A stretch of 64,000 nucleotides of DNA from Marinobacter sp. C7 (GCF_022343555.1 NZ_JAKQZH010000001.1:558001-622000); one strand, 5' to 3'. Positions 46,211 to 55,108 are shown, counted from the first letter of the stretch. Notes: a model not told the origin generated them from the sequence alone. Translations and numbers: made by a program.

Positions 46211-46288
46211 GGTTGTGCCTTTTTAGTTGTTGTTGATCAGAGAACAGGCCTCCCCGATGCTGCCCGCTGCACGCAGCCCGGTCGGTAC

Positions 46289-47896
46289 CTAAAGTTTGCC
46301 TGCAATACTTTGAGCCGCCCTGCGGCCATTGAGTATACAGTTCGACAGGAACGTACCTTCCAGGGATCTTATACCGGAAATGCCGCCCCCACCGAAACCG
46401 GCCGCTTCGCCGGCGGCATAGAGGCCCGGGATCGGCTGATTATGATCGTCGAGCACCCGGGACTGAAGATCCGTCAGCATGCCGCCCATGCTTTTACGGC
46501 TGATCAGCTGCTCCCGGATGGCAATCAACGGCCCGGCTCCCGGATCCTCGATAGGCCGGAGGTTACAGGTCCGCAGGCGGTCTGGTATCCAGTTGCGGAG
46601 CTGGATCAGCCGTCGGATCTGGTCGTCATTATGCAGGCGTCTGCCGCGGGCCAGATTCGCATCGTAGGCCTGAATATCGCGGATCATCGCCTCGGTCCGG
46701 ATCCGGTCATGGCCGGTAACCGAGTTCATTTTCCCAGCCAGTTCTTCCAGCGAACCGGCCGTAACCACATCCGGGCATTGCTCAATCAACCAGTCCATCA
46801 AAGCCGGATCACCACCACGAAGTGTGTTCCAGATCACCCGCAAGAACTTGCCGTCCCTGAAATCGGGATTGGTGTCGGTACCGGAGATGGCCAGTTCCTT
46901 CACCGCCATGCGGTAGTTCATCACCTGCCAGGAGTATTGCTCCGGCAGGTGTCCGATTCTTTTGCAGAGATCGTGGGTGTCAAATCCTGTCACCAGCGGC
47001 ATCGGACCGATCCTGCGGCCCTGGCAATCGAGCCAGAGAGCCGAGCGGGGCGGAATCAGGCTGAGACCATGGTTCGGGAACCGTGGCGCGGGATGGCGGA
47101 TGCCCGCGGCGTAGTTCCACATCTGATTCAGGTGGACCACCTTTCCGCCGATGGCGTTTACCTGATCGTGGACGGCGCCGTCGGCATCCGGGCTGGAGCC
47201 TGCCAGAAGATTGTCCGGGGGCGGGCCGTAACAGGGATCCCAGTGTTGCCGCACCTTGTCCAGATTGCCGTTGATGCCGCCAGTGCAGACCACAGTGTGT
47301 GCCGCGCTGATGCAGAATTCGTCGTCCGGTGCATCGCCTCGGCAGCCGGTGACAGTACCGGCCGCGGTCTTCAGGGCGGTCACCCGGTGGCTTCTCAGGA
47401 CGGTCAGTCGGCGCCGGTTGGGGTGGGACTCCAGATGCCGGGCCAGGTTCTGTACCACGCCCCGGCCGCAGCCCCAGGCGATGTGATAGCGGGGAACGCT
47501 GTTGCCGTCGCCAAACAGTCCGCGCTCCACCCACTGTACAGAGGGAAAGAAACCGATACCCCGCTCTTTCAGCCAGTCATAGATCAGCGGGCGATTGGAC
47601 TCTGCATAGAGCGCTGCCCAGCGTTGAGGCCAGTGGTCCTCGGGATTGAATCCGGCAGCCCGATGCCAGTCCGCGAGGAGCAGTTCGGGGGAGTCGTGGA
47701 TACGGTTGCGCGTCTGTTCGGGCGTGTTGATCAGCAGCATCCCGCCGAACGCCTCATTGGCCTGGCCGCCGAGTCGATTGTCCTGGCTGCCGTCGATCAG
47801 GATCACCGGAATGTCGTGGTCGAGCAGTTCCAGCGCGGCGGTGACGCCGGCAAGTCCGGCGCCGATGATGGCAACCTCGGTCTGGTGGGTGTGCAT
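46289..47896 (-). CDS. FAD-dependent oxidoreductase (FAD-binding dehydrogenase family)
   Basis: A 535-aa flavoprotein of the fumarate reductase/3-ketosteroid dehydrogenase superfamily. The N-terminal dinucleotide fold is EVAIIGAGLAGVTAALELL, with the family block GGQANEAFGGMLLINTPEQ. The C-terminal FAD segment is IPGLYAAGEAAGFGGGGISGIRSLEGTFL (landmarks: GLYAAGEAAGFGGGG). No heme or transport signal is seen, so it is cytoplasmic. It is paired with the ThDP enzyme. Substrate unknown; related proteins are often mislabelled 3-oxosteroid dehydrogenase. Confidence 0.78.
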   Translation of the reverse strand: MHTHQTEVAIIGAGLAGVTAALELLDHDIPVILIDGSQDNRLGGQANEAFGGMLLINTPEQTRNRIHDSPELLLADWHRAAGFNPEDHWPQRWAALYAESNRPLIYDWLKERGIGFFPSVQWVERGLFGDGNSVPRYHIAWGCGRGVVQNLARHLESHPNRRRLTVLRSHRVTALKTAAGTVTGCRGDAPDDEFCISAAHTVVCTGGINGNLDKVRQHWDPCYGPPPDNLLAGSSPDADGAVHDQVNAIGGKVVHLNQMWNYAAGIRHPAPRFPNHGLSLIPPRSALWLDCQGRRIGPMPLVTGFDTHDLCKRIGHLPEQYSWQVMNYRMAVKELAISGTDTNPDFRDGKFLRVIWNTLRGGDPALMDWLIEQCPDVVTAGSLEELAGKMNSVTGHDRIRTEAMIRDIQAYDANLARGRRLHNDDQIRRLIQLRNWIPDRLRTCNLRPIEDPGAGPLIAIREQLISRKSMGGMLTDLQSRVLDDHNQPIPGLYAAGEAAGFGGGGISGIRSLEGTFLSNCILNGRRAAQSIAGKL

Positions 47897-47987
47897 GGCG
47901 CCCGCTTCTTGTTGTTAATGACAGAGTCTCATCTTTGGACAATCTGCGGGCGCCTGCCTTGACTGGTGTCAAGCTCCGAGGGTGGGA

Positions 47988-48569
47988 TCAGTGTCCGTCG
48001 TGTTCACCGGCAACGATGTTATGGATCTCTTCAATTGAGTGAACGTAACGAACATAGTTTTCGACGAACTCGCGTCCTTCGGCAACGGTCTCGGCGTTGG
48101 CGCCTTTCTTGACCTTATGGAATTGCGTCAGAACAAACCTGGTGACGTTCTCGCCCAGCTTCTGTGCCAGAGCGTCAACATCACCGTCGGCCAGCGCCTT
48201 GTCGGCGGCCTTGGCGGCGACGGACGCGCTGCCAGCCGGCTGCAAGCCGGTATACGGTGCACCTTCTGTTGCCCGGTGCAGTCGCACGAGTGTCTCGAAG
48301 AAGAACTGGTCTGCCAGTTCACGGGCTTTCGAATCGAGACCCCTGACTTCCATGGTGCTCTTGAAGGCGGCCTTCAATCGGTCTTCATCGTCCGGTCCGA
48401 TCCACTTCAGAACCGGCTTGAGGGACGCTTCGTTGATGGCTTCCCTGGCGTCCTCGATAACGGGGCCGTCCAGAGAATCACAGTGGGCGAAACTGGCTGA
48501 ACTCCAGAGCAGCGTGCCGCTTATCAGGGCAAGGGTAACGATTCGCCTGGTTTTCCGGGATGTGGTCAT
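47988..48569 (-). CDS. DUF6448 family periplasmic protein
   Basis: A 193-aa protein with a signal peptide (RRIVTLALISGTLLWSSASFA) followed by HCDSLDGPVIEDAREAI, the start of the DUF6448 domain, and FFETLVRLHRATEGAPYTGL. Conserved His and Cys at the mature N-terminus could bind a metal, but no function is known. The ATG at 48569 follows AGGTT; the open frame reaches further upstream but without a signal-like start. It lies 108 bp downstream of the AraC-type gene. Confidence 0.75.
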   Translation of the reverse strand: MTTSRKTRRIVTLALISGTLLWSSASFAHCDSLDGPVIEDAREAINEASLKPVLKWIGPDDEDRLKAAFKSTMEVRGLDSKARELADQFFFETLVRLHRATEGAPYTGLQPAGSASVAAKAADKALADGDVDALAQKLGENVTRFVLTQFHKVKKGANAETVAEGREFVENYVRYVHSIEEIHNIVAGEHDGH

Positions 48570-48677
48570 GATGAACCTCTCGGTAGTGTGGGGGATGAAT
48601 GGGCGACATGGGAAAGTGCCTCTTGTCGCCGGTTGCAGGTCCACTGTGTCCGAAAGGGAAGTCGCCGGCGTCCGGAT

Positions 48678-49853
48678 TCAGGAATCCGAACGTTCGGATC
48701 TGCCGTCGAACGTGGACGGACTGTCTCCGTTCGAGCGGCGATACTGCGAGGGGGTCTGACCGGTTGTTTTACGGAAGAGAGTGTTGAAGACGGACTTCGA
48801 GTTGAAGCCGGATTCGTACATGATGTCGGTGATGGACGCGGTATCTGCCGGATCCGAAAGACGACGCCTGGCATGTTCGATGCGGTACCCGTTCACGAAC
48901 TCGTAGAAGTTCTTGCCCATCTGCTGGTTCAGGAAGTGCGACAACTCCCGGGGCGACAGCTCTGCCATGCGGGCCAGCCGATCCACAGTGAGGTTTGAGT
49001 GGAGGTAGGGTCGACGTTGGTCCATCAACTGCTCGATCTGCCCGGTGAGCGGTGCCGGTGATCGGTCGCCGGTACTGGATTGAGAGGGCACCCCGGTATT
49101 CAGCATCGCCGGCCGGATGCCTGCGAACATGGCGGGCTGCCGGAATGCCAGCACCGACATCGGAAGCAGCACCGCAATACTGACCCCTGTCGCCGCAATG
49201 GTCAGCCATTCATGACTGCCCGTCACCCGCATGACATGGGCGAGCAGGCAATAAACCAGGCTCAGGGACCAGGCCGCGGTGTAGGCGAGAAGCAGGTTTC
49301 TGAGCCAGCTCAATTCCTTGTTGCCCAGATTCGAGAAGATATTGCGAAGTTCCAGGCCAAAGCGCGAGATTTTTCTTAACGTTACCCACAAATACCCGAG
49401 CATTATGCCGTGCAGGATGACGGCCAGGGCTATGGAATTCATCACGCCGGGGTAGTGGCTATCCGACAAGATCCGGGCCTGGGCTTCCGTCGGTTGGCTG
49501 TAGTAGCCGATCCAGAATACAAATCCGGCCCCGAGGACCGGCAGCAGGTGTACCAGGTGCCTGACTTTCAGCTGAAAATCACGGTACATGACCGATTGCG
49601 TATACAGGTAGATCGCGCCAGGTTGGACCATGCCCAGAATCGTGCCGGAGAAGGCGATACCGGGATAGTCAGAGGTAAGGGCAGTGGTATGCAGGAATAC
49701 TTCCAGCAGGGTGCCGGTGATGCCGGCGACCATGATGGCCAACAGCTGCCTGGGCAGGCGCCGGCCTCTGGCTGGGGCCATGCAGAGAATAATCAGGAAC
49801 AGGAACTGCGCAATGACGCCGAACAGTACAAGTTGGGGAAATGTCAGAAACAC
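48678..49853 (-). CDS. Membrane-anchored AraC-family transcriptional regulator
   Basis: A 391-aa protein whose first 240 residues hold about seven hydrophobic helices (starting MFLTFPQLVLFGVIAQFLFLI, written here as MFLTFPQLVLFGVIAQ). The last 100 or so form an AraC double HTH (LTVDRLARMAELSPRELSHF and ITDIMYESGFNSKSVFNTLFRK). Such regulators bind DNA while embedded in the inner membrane. Signal and targets are unknown; the nearest genes on the same strand are the DUF6448 gene downstream and moaA upstream. Confidence 0.8.
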   Translation of the reverse strand: MFLTFPQLVLFGVIAQFLFLIILCMAPARGRRLPRQLLAIMVAGITGTLLEVFLHTTALTSDYPGIAFSGTILGMVQPGAIYLYTQSVMYRDFQLKVRHLVHLLPVLGAGFVFWIGYYSQPTEAQARILSDSHYPGVMNSIALAVILHGIMLGYLWVTLRKISRFGLELRNIFSNLGNKELSWLRNLLLAYTAAWSLSLVYCLLAHVMRVTGSHEWLTIAATGVSIAVLLPMSVLAFRQPAMFAGIRPAMLNTGVPSQSSTGDRSPAPLTGQIEQLMDQRRPYLHSNLTVDRLARMAELSPRELSHFLNQQMGKNFYEFVNGYRIEHARRRLSDPADTASITDIMYESGFNSKSVFNTLFRKTTGQTPSQYRRSNGDSPSTFDGRSERSDS

Positions 49854-49876
49854 AGGGCGTCATGCCTTGAGGGGCA

Positions 49877-50869
49877 TCAACCGCCGGTCATGTTCATGAA
49901 CCGAAGAATCTGCACGTCGCCGTTGCTGGAGAAATGATGGCGTTCGGGCTTCAGGTCCATGGCCTTGATGATGGTCTGGCGCAGTTTGTCGTCGGTCACC
50001 GGGTTGCCGCGCAGGACGCGGCGAAGGTCTACCGAGTGCTCGTTACCGAGACACAGCAGCAGCCGGCCTTCGACCGTTACCCGTACCCGGTTGCAGGTGG
50101 AGCAGAAATTATGGGAGTGCGGGGAAATGAATCCGACCCGGATCGGGCTGTCCGTCATCCGGAAATAACGGGCCGGGCCGCCGGAATCCTCGGTGGCAGG
50201 CACCAGTTCGTGATTCTTTTGGATGATGTCCCGGACTTCTTCGCTGGTGCACAGCGCAAGGCCCCGATCATGCTCTGAAATCTCGCCCAGGGGCATTTCC
50301 TCGATAAAACTGATGTCGACCTGTTTCTTTCGGGCGAACTCGATCAACTCGGGAATTTCCTCGTCGTTGCGGCCTTTCATCACGACGGTGTTGAGCTTGA
50401 TGCCCCGGAAACCGGCTTCACGGGCGGCATCAATGCCATCCAGAACCTGGCTGAGCTTGCCGGTGCGGGTAATGTTGTGGAATTTCTCGGCATCCAGCGA
50501 GTCCAGGCTGATGTTCAGCCGATGCATGCCGGCCTTGCGCAAGGGCTCGGCCATGGTGGTCAGGTGGCTGCCATTGGTGGTCATGGCAAAGTCGCGCAGC
50601 CCGTAGGTGCCGATCTCCTTCACCAGTTCCAGGATGTCCTTGCGCACGAGGGGTTCACCGCCGGTGAGGCGGATTTTTTCGGTACCCAGAGCCACGAAGT
50701 TGCGGGCAACCCGCGCGATCTCTTCCAGTGTGAGAACCTGCTGGCGTGGCAGAAAGGTCATGTCCTCCGCCATGCAGTAAACGCAGCGGAAATCACAGCG
50801 ATCAGTGACGGACAGCCGCACGTAGTTGACTGTTCGGCCAAATCGGTCTGTCAGCTTGCTTTGGGGCAT
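49877..50869 (-). CDS. moaA: GTP 3',8-cyclase MoaA (molybdenum cofactor synthesis)
   Basis: A 330-aa radical-SAM enzyme for the first step of molybdopterin synthesis. The SAM cluster motif is CDFRCVYC. The second cluster uses Cys residues in [19 protein letters not shown]. The C-terminus ends MNMTGG, where the GG pair is required in MoaA. The start [12 protein letters not shown] at 50869 is preferred over an in-frame ATG 66 bp upstream. It supplies cofactor for NarG; other moa genes are not in the window. Confidence 0.93.
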   Translation of the reverse strand: MPQSKLTDRFGRTVNYVRLSVTDRCDFRCVYCMAEDMTFLPRQQVLTLEEIARVARNFVALGTEKIRLTGGEPLVRKDILELVKEIGTYGLRDFAMTTNGSHLTTMAEPLRKAGMHRLNISLDSLDAEKFHNITRTGKLSQVLDGIDAAREAGFRGIKLNTVVMKGRNDEEIPELIEFARKKQVDISFIEEMPLGEISEHDRGLALCTSEEVRDIIQKNHELVPATEDSGGPARYFRMTDSPIRVGFISPHSHNFCSTCNRVRVTVEGRLLLCLGNEHSVDLRRVLRGNPVTDDKLRQTIIKAMDLKPERHHFSSNGDVQILRFMNMTGG

Positions 50870-50963
50870 CGGGTTGATCCTGTTACCGCTCGTTTTTTGA
50901 TCTGAGTATAGACCAAGTATTGCAGATAAGATCAAGTATTCCGATACCCCTCGGGAGGTAAGC

Positions 50964-51449
50964 CTATGCGGTCAGCCCATCGATACGGGCGAACAACACC
51001 GTGTTTTCCATCGCAATGTGGTCCTGCAGGTCTTGCCGGAACTGCCGGATTTCTTCATAGAGCTTGTACCAGGTATTGCAGGCGTCTTCCGGGAGTTGCT
51101 GCTCATTGGTCAGTTCGTTGAGCCGGGCAAGGGCGACCGCATGGTCGTCATGTTCTGATCGCATGACCGAAATCGGGCCCTGTGCCATGCCCGCGATGCC
51201 CCGGACAATCATCGGGAAGAGGATCTGCTCTTCCTTGGCCATATGACCTTCCAGTTCGGCCTGCATGGCTTCCAGGTGGGCGCTCAGACCGGTCGGGCAC
51301 TCAGGATGCCCGCTGTGTACCCGTTCCACGCGCTGGGCCAGGCGGATGAGTTCCGGTAACTGGTCACGGTGGGTGTCATGGTAGCGGTTCAGGATATGCT
51401 CAACCAGTTCCTCGTTGGTCGCCTCCTCAAGCCAGGTGCGATTTGCCAT
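50964..51449 (-). CDS. Short RIC/YtfE-like hemerythrin protein
   Basis: A 161-aa diiron protein resembling the C-terminal two thirds of YtfE/ScdA/Dnr[50 protein letters not shown] and [11 protein letters not shown] supply the ligands. The N-terminal ScdA_N domain of about 60 residues (with its Cys pair) is missing. RIC proteins repair Fe-S clusters after NO damage, so this should be a minimal form. AAGGAG precedes the ATG. An FNR/DNR-like box lies upstream. Confidence 0.82.
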   Translation of the reverse strand: MANRTWLEEATNEELVEHILNRYHDTHRDQLPELIRLAQRVERVHSGHPECPTGLSAHLEAMQAELEGHMAKEEQILFPMIVRGIAGMAQGPISVMRSEHDDHAVALARLNELTNEQQLPEDACNTWYKLYEEIRQFRQDLQDHIAMENTVLFARIDGLTA

Positions 51450-51484
51450 GATTTTCTCCTTACATATAAGTTAAGTGAATCTTT

Positions 51485-51498
51485 TTGGTGGAAATCAA
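51485..51498 (-). promoter_or_regulatory. FNR/DNR-like box before the short RIC-like gene
   Basis: On the minus strand TTGATTTCCACCAA matches 9 of the 10 specified positions of TTGATN4ATCAA. Its centre is 42 bp before the ATG. Directly downstream (51461-51483) there is a weak NsrR-like pattern with arms AAGATTCACTT and ACTTATATGTA, matching about 15 of 23 positions, which is not convincing alone. Confidence 0.45.
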
Positions 51499-51550
51499 AA
51501 ACTTCTCTCTCGTCGAGTGTCCGACTATTGACTGTATTGGGTGTCAGGGG

Positions 51551-51600
51551 TTGAAACCCCCGGAAAGAAGTCTATAGAATACATATTAAAGATGTATTCT
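51551..51600 (+). promoter_or_regulatory. Promoter with NsrR-like operator of the nsrR operon
   Basis: -35 TTGAAA (51551-51556) and -10 TATAGA (51573-51578) are 16 bp apart. Overlapping the -10 and start region are perfect 9-bp arms AGAATACAT and ATGTATTCT (51576-51600, 7-bp spacer). The right arm extended leftward reads AAGATGTATTC, 10 of 11 for an NsrR half-site; a standard-order alignment at 51566-51588 matches about 17 of 23. Repression by the NsrR encoded at the end of this operon is likely. Confidence 0.55.
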
Positions 51601-51611
51601 GGAGGTTTCAA

Positions 51612-51827
51612 ATGGAAAAGCTGCTATTCAGGGCAAACAGTGCGATGGTCTGGTCATTGCTGGGACTGCTGTTGACAGTTCTGGTGGCTTATCCGCTGGC
51701 CCGCTATTTCCCCATGGCGATCCAGATCCTGGCGCATGTCGGTACCTTGCTGTTTGCCGTGGGCATCAAGGTGGCCTACGTGGCCCGGCTGGTTTTCCTG
51801 AGCCGTTTGGGGAGACCCGTCCATTGA
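51612..51827 (+). CDS. 71-aa small inner-membrane protein
   Basis: Two hydrophobic helices (MVWSLLGLLLTVLVAYPLA and ILAHVGTLLFAVGIKVAYVARL) fill most of the protein. The ribosome site GGAGG is 5 nt before the ATG and the operator ends 12 bp before it. No named family recognised. It is the first gene of an operon with a DUF454 membrane protein and nsrR, so a role in NO or respiratory-chain stress in the membrane is possible (inference from context). Confidence 0.75.
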   Translation: MEKLLFRANSAMVWSLLGLLLTVLVAYPLARYFPMAIQILAHVGTLLFAVGIKVAYVARLVFLSRLGRPVH

Positions 51828-51874
51828 ATGAAGGTAGAATAGATGCAGTTATGAATCATAGCGGGGACCCCGTC

Positions 51875-52243
51875 ATGGGCGAGCCTTCCGGGAAAACCGG
51901 ATTTCGGATTCTGGCGTATATCTCTGCAGGTATGGCCGTGATCGGGGTGGCGTTGCCTTTGTTGCCGACTACCCCGTTTGTTCTGTTGGCCGCGTTTTTC
52001 GCCAGTAAGGGGTCGCCAGCGTTCGCCCGGTGGTTGGATACTCATCCCCGTTTCGGGCCGGCGATTGAGAACTGGCGTCTCCGTCGGGCGGTGCCGGCCA
52101 GTGCCAAAGCCCTGGCCTGCGGCATGATGACGGTGAGCTGGGCCATGTTGTTGCTGATGGGAGCCTCCCTGATGGTATTGGGTATCGTAGGTACCTGTTT
52201 GGCCGCTACGGCCTGCTACCTGTTGACGCGACCATCCTGTTGA
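51875..52243 (+). CDS. DUF454 (YbaN-family) inner-membrane protein
   Basis: A 122-aa membrane protein with the DUF454 signature GVALPLLPTTPFVLLAAFFASKGSPAF (landmarks: LPLLPTTPFVLLAAFF) followed by WLDTHPRFGPAIENWR and two further helices. The ATG at 51875, 7 nt after GGGGA, gives the usual family length; earlier in-frame starts at 51824 (TTG) and 51851 lack good ribosome sites. Function unknown in any organism. Confidence 0.82.
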   Translation: MGEPSGKTGFRILAYISAGMAVIGVALPLLPTTPFVLLAAFFASKGSPAFARWLDTHPRFGPAIENWRLRRAVPASAKALACGMMTVSWAMLLLMGASLMVLGIVGTCLAATACYLLTRPSC

Positions 52244-52269
52244 CTGAATTTTTGAAATTGGAGCACTGA

Positions 52270-52707
52270 ATGCACATCACCCGTTATACGGATTACTCAC
52301 TCCGCGTGCTGATTTACCTGTCGGCGCAGGGTGATCGTCTGGCAACGATTCAGGAAATTGCCGACAGCTATGACATATCCAAGAATCACCTGATGAAGGT
52401 GGTGCACCAGCTCAACAAGAAGGGCTACATCGAGACCATTCGTGGCAAGAAGGGAGGTATGCGTCTGCACATGGCGCCGGAGGAGATCAACATCGGCATC
52501 CTGGTTCGGGAGACTGAGCAGGACCTGAGCATTGTTGAGTGCTTCTCGTCGAAGAATGCCTGCAAGATCACCCCGGTGTGCGGTCTCAAGTCCATGTTCA
52601 ATGAAGCGCTGAAGGCTTTTCTTGAGGTTCTGGACAAGTACACCCTGGCCGATGTGATCCAGGATCAGCATCGGCCACAGTTGTTGCGCCTGCTTCAGAT
52701 TGCCTGA
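52270..52707 (+). CDS. nsrR: NO-sensing Rrf2-family repressor NsrR
   Basis: A 145-aa Rrf2 regulator with a winged-helix opening MHITRYTDYSLRVLIYLS and recognition region SKNHLMKVVHQLNKKGYIETIRGKKGG (landmarks: NHLMKVVHQL and RGKKGG). The Fe-S ligands are Cys91, Cys98 and Cys104 (VECFSSKNACKITPVC), as in NsrR. Nitrosylation of its cluster releases DNA. Likely targets in this window are its own operon and the SufT-fusion operon. Confidence 0.92.
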   Translation: MHITRYTDYSLRVLIYLSAQGDRLATIQEIADSYDISKNHLMKVVHQLNKKGYIETIRGKKGGMRLHMAPEEINIGILVRETEQDLSIVECFSSKNACKITPVCGLKSMFNEALKAFLEVLDKYTLADVIQDQHRPQLLRLLQIA

Positions 52708-53786
52708 GGTGCTTCCCCACCTTCCAGCCGGGCTCGAATGCCGTCCGGCAGTGAGTAGCGGAAGATGCGGTTGAGCACCGTGCCGTACTGTTTGGCGAAA
52801 CTGCCGGTGTTGTAGTGAATTCCATGTTTACGGCAAACCGCCTGCACTTTTTCGGAAATCTCCGGATAACGATGGGCAGGCAGGTCCGGGAATACGTGGT
52901 GCTCGATCTGGTAACTCAGGTGACCGCTCAGGATATGCAGCCAGCGCCCACCGGTGAAGTTTGATGAACCGGTAAGCTGGCGCAGGTACCAATGTCCCTT
53001 GCTTTCACCTTCGCATTCCTCCTCGCTGAACGTTTCCGCATCCTGGGTAAAGTGACCACAAAATATCACCGTGGATGACCACAGGTTGCGGATCAGGTTT
53101 GCGCCGACGTTACCTGCCAGCACGATGGGTGCGACCGGCAGGGTGAGCAGCGGAAAGAAGATATAATCCTTGAAGGCCTGACGGCCACCCTTGCGCGCAA
53201 ACTCTTTGAGGAACGGGAGCTTGTCCCGCCACCGGATCTCCCGGCGGTGCAGCTTCTCGCTCTCCAGTTCGTGGAGGCCGACGCCCCACTGGAACAGCAC
53301 GCTCAACAGGATGTAGTTGATGAACTGGAGGCTGTGCCGGGGCTTCCATTGCTCCTCGTCGCTCAGGCGCAGTACTGCATAACCGTAGTCCCGGTCCTTG
53401 CCGATGACATTGGTGTAGGTGTGATGCTCATAGTTGTGGGTGCGGCGCCATGAGTCGCCGGTACAGACCGTGTCCCACTCGTAGGTTTGCGAGTGCAGGT
53501 CGGGGTCATTCATCCAGTCATACTGACCGTGCATGACGTTGTGGCCGATCTCCATGTTCTCGAGGATCTTGGCAATGCCCAGCGACGCGGTGGCCGCGAC
53601 AAAGAGCGGTGGAATGAAACCGAAGGGCATCAGCACCCGGCCTCCGATTTCCAGGGTCCGGTGCAGGCGAATGATGCGGCGGATGTATTGCGCATCGCGC
53701 TCGCCCAGGTCGGCGAGCACCTCGTCGCGGATGGCATTGAGATCCTGTTCCAGTTCCTGAAGTTGGGTCTCGTTCAGTTTTTTCAT
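52695..53786 (-). CDS. desB: Membrane fatty-acid (acyl-CoA) desaturase, DesB-like
   Basis: A 363-aa membrane desaturase with three histidine boxes (HNVMHGQYD, HNYEHH and YQIEHHVFPDLP) and two pairs of helices. It should introduce a double bond, probably delta-9, into exogenous saturated acyl chains under aerobic conditions. The ATG at 53786 follows AAGGAG. The 3' end overlaps the 3' end of convergent nsrR by 13 bp. The reductase gene is 59 bp upstream and the TetR gene is divergent, matching desT-desCB of Pseudomonas. Confidence 0.88.
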   Translation of the reverse strand: MKKLNETQLQELEQDLNAIRDEVLADLGERDAQYIRRIIRLHRTLEIGGRVLMPFGFIPPLFVAATASLGIAKILENMEIGHNVMHGQYDWMNDPDLHSQTYEWDTVCTGDSWRRTHNYEHHTYTNVIGKDRDYGYAVLRLSDEEQWKPRHSLQFINYILLSVLFQWGVGLHELESEKLHRREIRWRDKLPFLKEFARKGGRQAFKDYIFFPLLTLPVAPIVLAGNVGANLIRNLWSSTVIFCGHFTQDAETFSEEECEGESKGHWYLRQLTGSSNFTGGRWLHILSGHLSYQIEHHVFPDLPAHRYPEISEKVQAVCRKHGIHYNTGSFAKQYGTVLNRIFRYSLPDGIRARLEGGEAPQAI

Positions 53787-53845
53787 GGCAAACTCCTTGC
53801 AGCCATTCAAAGACGGTAAAGGCTGCGTTGATTCGGATAAGGGGT

Positions 53846-54985
53846 TTAAACGTCGATGGATACCGGCCCGCGGGGCACGGAAATACACAGCTGCACGTTT
53901 TCCTCCCCGGGCCCGGAAACCTCGCCGGTCAGTCGGTTGATCACCGTGCCGCTGGTCTTGCGGCAGCTGCACTGGTGGCAGATACCCATGCGACAGCCGT
54001 ATTGGGGGGTCAGGCCGGCGGCTTCGGCAATCTCCAGCAGGTTGGCGTCGCCTTCGGAACCGACCCGCACATCACTTCGGGCAAACGTCACCTGACCGCC
54101 CACCTCGGTGTCCTGCAATTGCGCTGGTGCCGGGGGGGCGAAGAATGTGCTGTGAATCCGGTCTTCAGACACCCCCCGCTGATGCAACAGGTCTCCGGCC
54201 AGATCCATTAACCCCCCGGGACCGCAGAGATACACCTGACGGCCCCGCAGGCCGGGTACCTTGTCGAGGTCTTCGCCGTTGAGAATGCGCGGCACATCAC
54301 CGTCGTCGGAGTGGATGATTTCCAGCGTCAGTGCCGGGTATCGGGACGCCAGCGCCCGGAGTTTCTCGCCGGCAATGACGTCGCGGTCGCTGCGCACGAA
54401 ATACAGCAGGGTGACCGGTGCCCGATAATCCTGTGCTGCCATCGTCTCCAGCTGGCTGAGTATCGGGGTGATACCACTGCCACCGGCAATGAAGAGAACC
54501 GGTTGGGCCGGGTCAGGGATCAGGAACTCACCGAAAGCCTCGCCTAGCCCGATGACCGTGCCTGGCTCGACGTGGTCATGGAGCCAGTTGGTGACCAGGC
54601 CGCCGGGCAATCGCTTGATGGTCAGGGTAACCAGTCCCTGGGTCTCCCAAAGCAGGGGAGAACTGGACAGGCTGAAGGTACGGTTGCGACGAATGCCATC
54701 TATCTCGGTACAGATGTTCACATGCTGACCCGCGCGGAATCCGCCCCAGCGCCGTGCCGGCCTGAGGACGAAGGTCCGGGTGTCGGCTGTTTCCTGGACG
54801 ACCTGTTCGACGCGTGCCGGTGTGTACGCTTGTACCCACATCGGGTTGATGCGCGCAATTAGTGGGTCCAGCCAGGTGGTCGGGTTCTCATGATTGGACA
54901 GTTGCCTGCCCAGCCAGTGCATTGCCTTGTTCTGTGTTTCTCTCGCCAACATTGCTGTGTTCTCCATCGAATTCACGGTACCCAT
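53846..54985 (-). CDS. desC: Ferredoxin-NADP reductase-type electron donor for the desaturase
   Basis: A 379-aa flavoprotein. The N-terminal extension (1-60) is followed by an FAD domain with RNRTFSLSSSP, an NAD(P)H domain with FIAGGSGITPILS and VYLCGPGGLMD, and a C-terminal plant-type [2Fe-2S] domain with CRMGICHQCSCRK plus a distal Cys. It should pass electrons from NAD(P)H to the desaturase encoded next. Two GTGTAC-type palindromes lie immediately upstream of the start. Confidence 0.86.
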   Translation of the reverse strand: MGTVNSMENTAMLARETQNKAMHWLGRQLSNHENPTTWLDPLIARINPMWVQAYTPARVEQVVQETADTRTFVLRPARRWGGFRAGQHVNICTEIDGIRRNRTFSLSSSPLLWETQGLVTLTIKRLPGGLVTNWLHDHVEPGTVIGLGEAFGEFLIPDPAQPVLFIAGGSGITPILSQLETMAAQDYRAPVTLLYFVRSDRDVIAGEKLRALASRYPALTLEIIHSDDGDVPRILNGEDLDKVPGLRGRQVYLCGPGGLMDLAGDLLHQRGVSEDRIHSTFFAPPAPAQLQDTEVGGQVTFARSDVRVGSEGDANLLEIAEAAGLTPQYGCRMGICHQCSCRKTSGTVINRLTGEVSGPGEENVQLCISVPRGPVSIDV

Positions 54986-54994
54986 CGTTTCGAT

Positions 54995-55030
54995 GTGTAC
55001 ACTTGTTCACTAATGTGTACGACTGTACAC
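54995..55030. promoter_or_regulatory. Tandem DesT-like operators before desCB
   Basis: Two 16-bp sites: GTGTACACTTGTTCAC (54995-55010, one mismatch) and GTGTACGACTGTACAC (55015-55030, perfect 6-bp arms, 4-bp spacer). Their 20-bp offset, about two helical turns, puts them on one face of the DNA. They lie 10-45 bp upstream of the reductase ATG, a repressor position. Confidence 0.65.
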
Positions 55031-55108
55031 ACGAGCATTTCGGGAGACAATCGGGGGAGATGAGTTGGCTCAGAATGACAAGTCCGGGCGACTTTCCTCC
55101 GGTCAAAT

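Noticed and set aside
46127..47962. 611-codon open frame antisense to the FAD oxidoreductase
   Set aside because: The minus-strand frame has an intact FAD fold and family motifs; the plus-strand product has none.
50880..50950. FNR box before moaA
   Set aside because: Several TTGAT and ATCAA half-sites are present, but no pair has the 4-bp spacing of an FNR palindrome.
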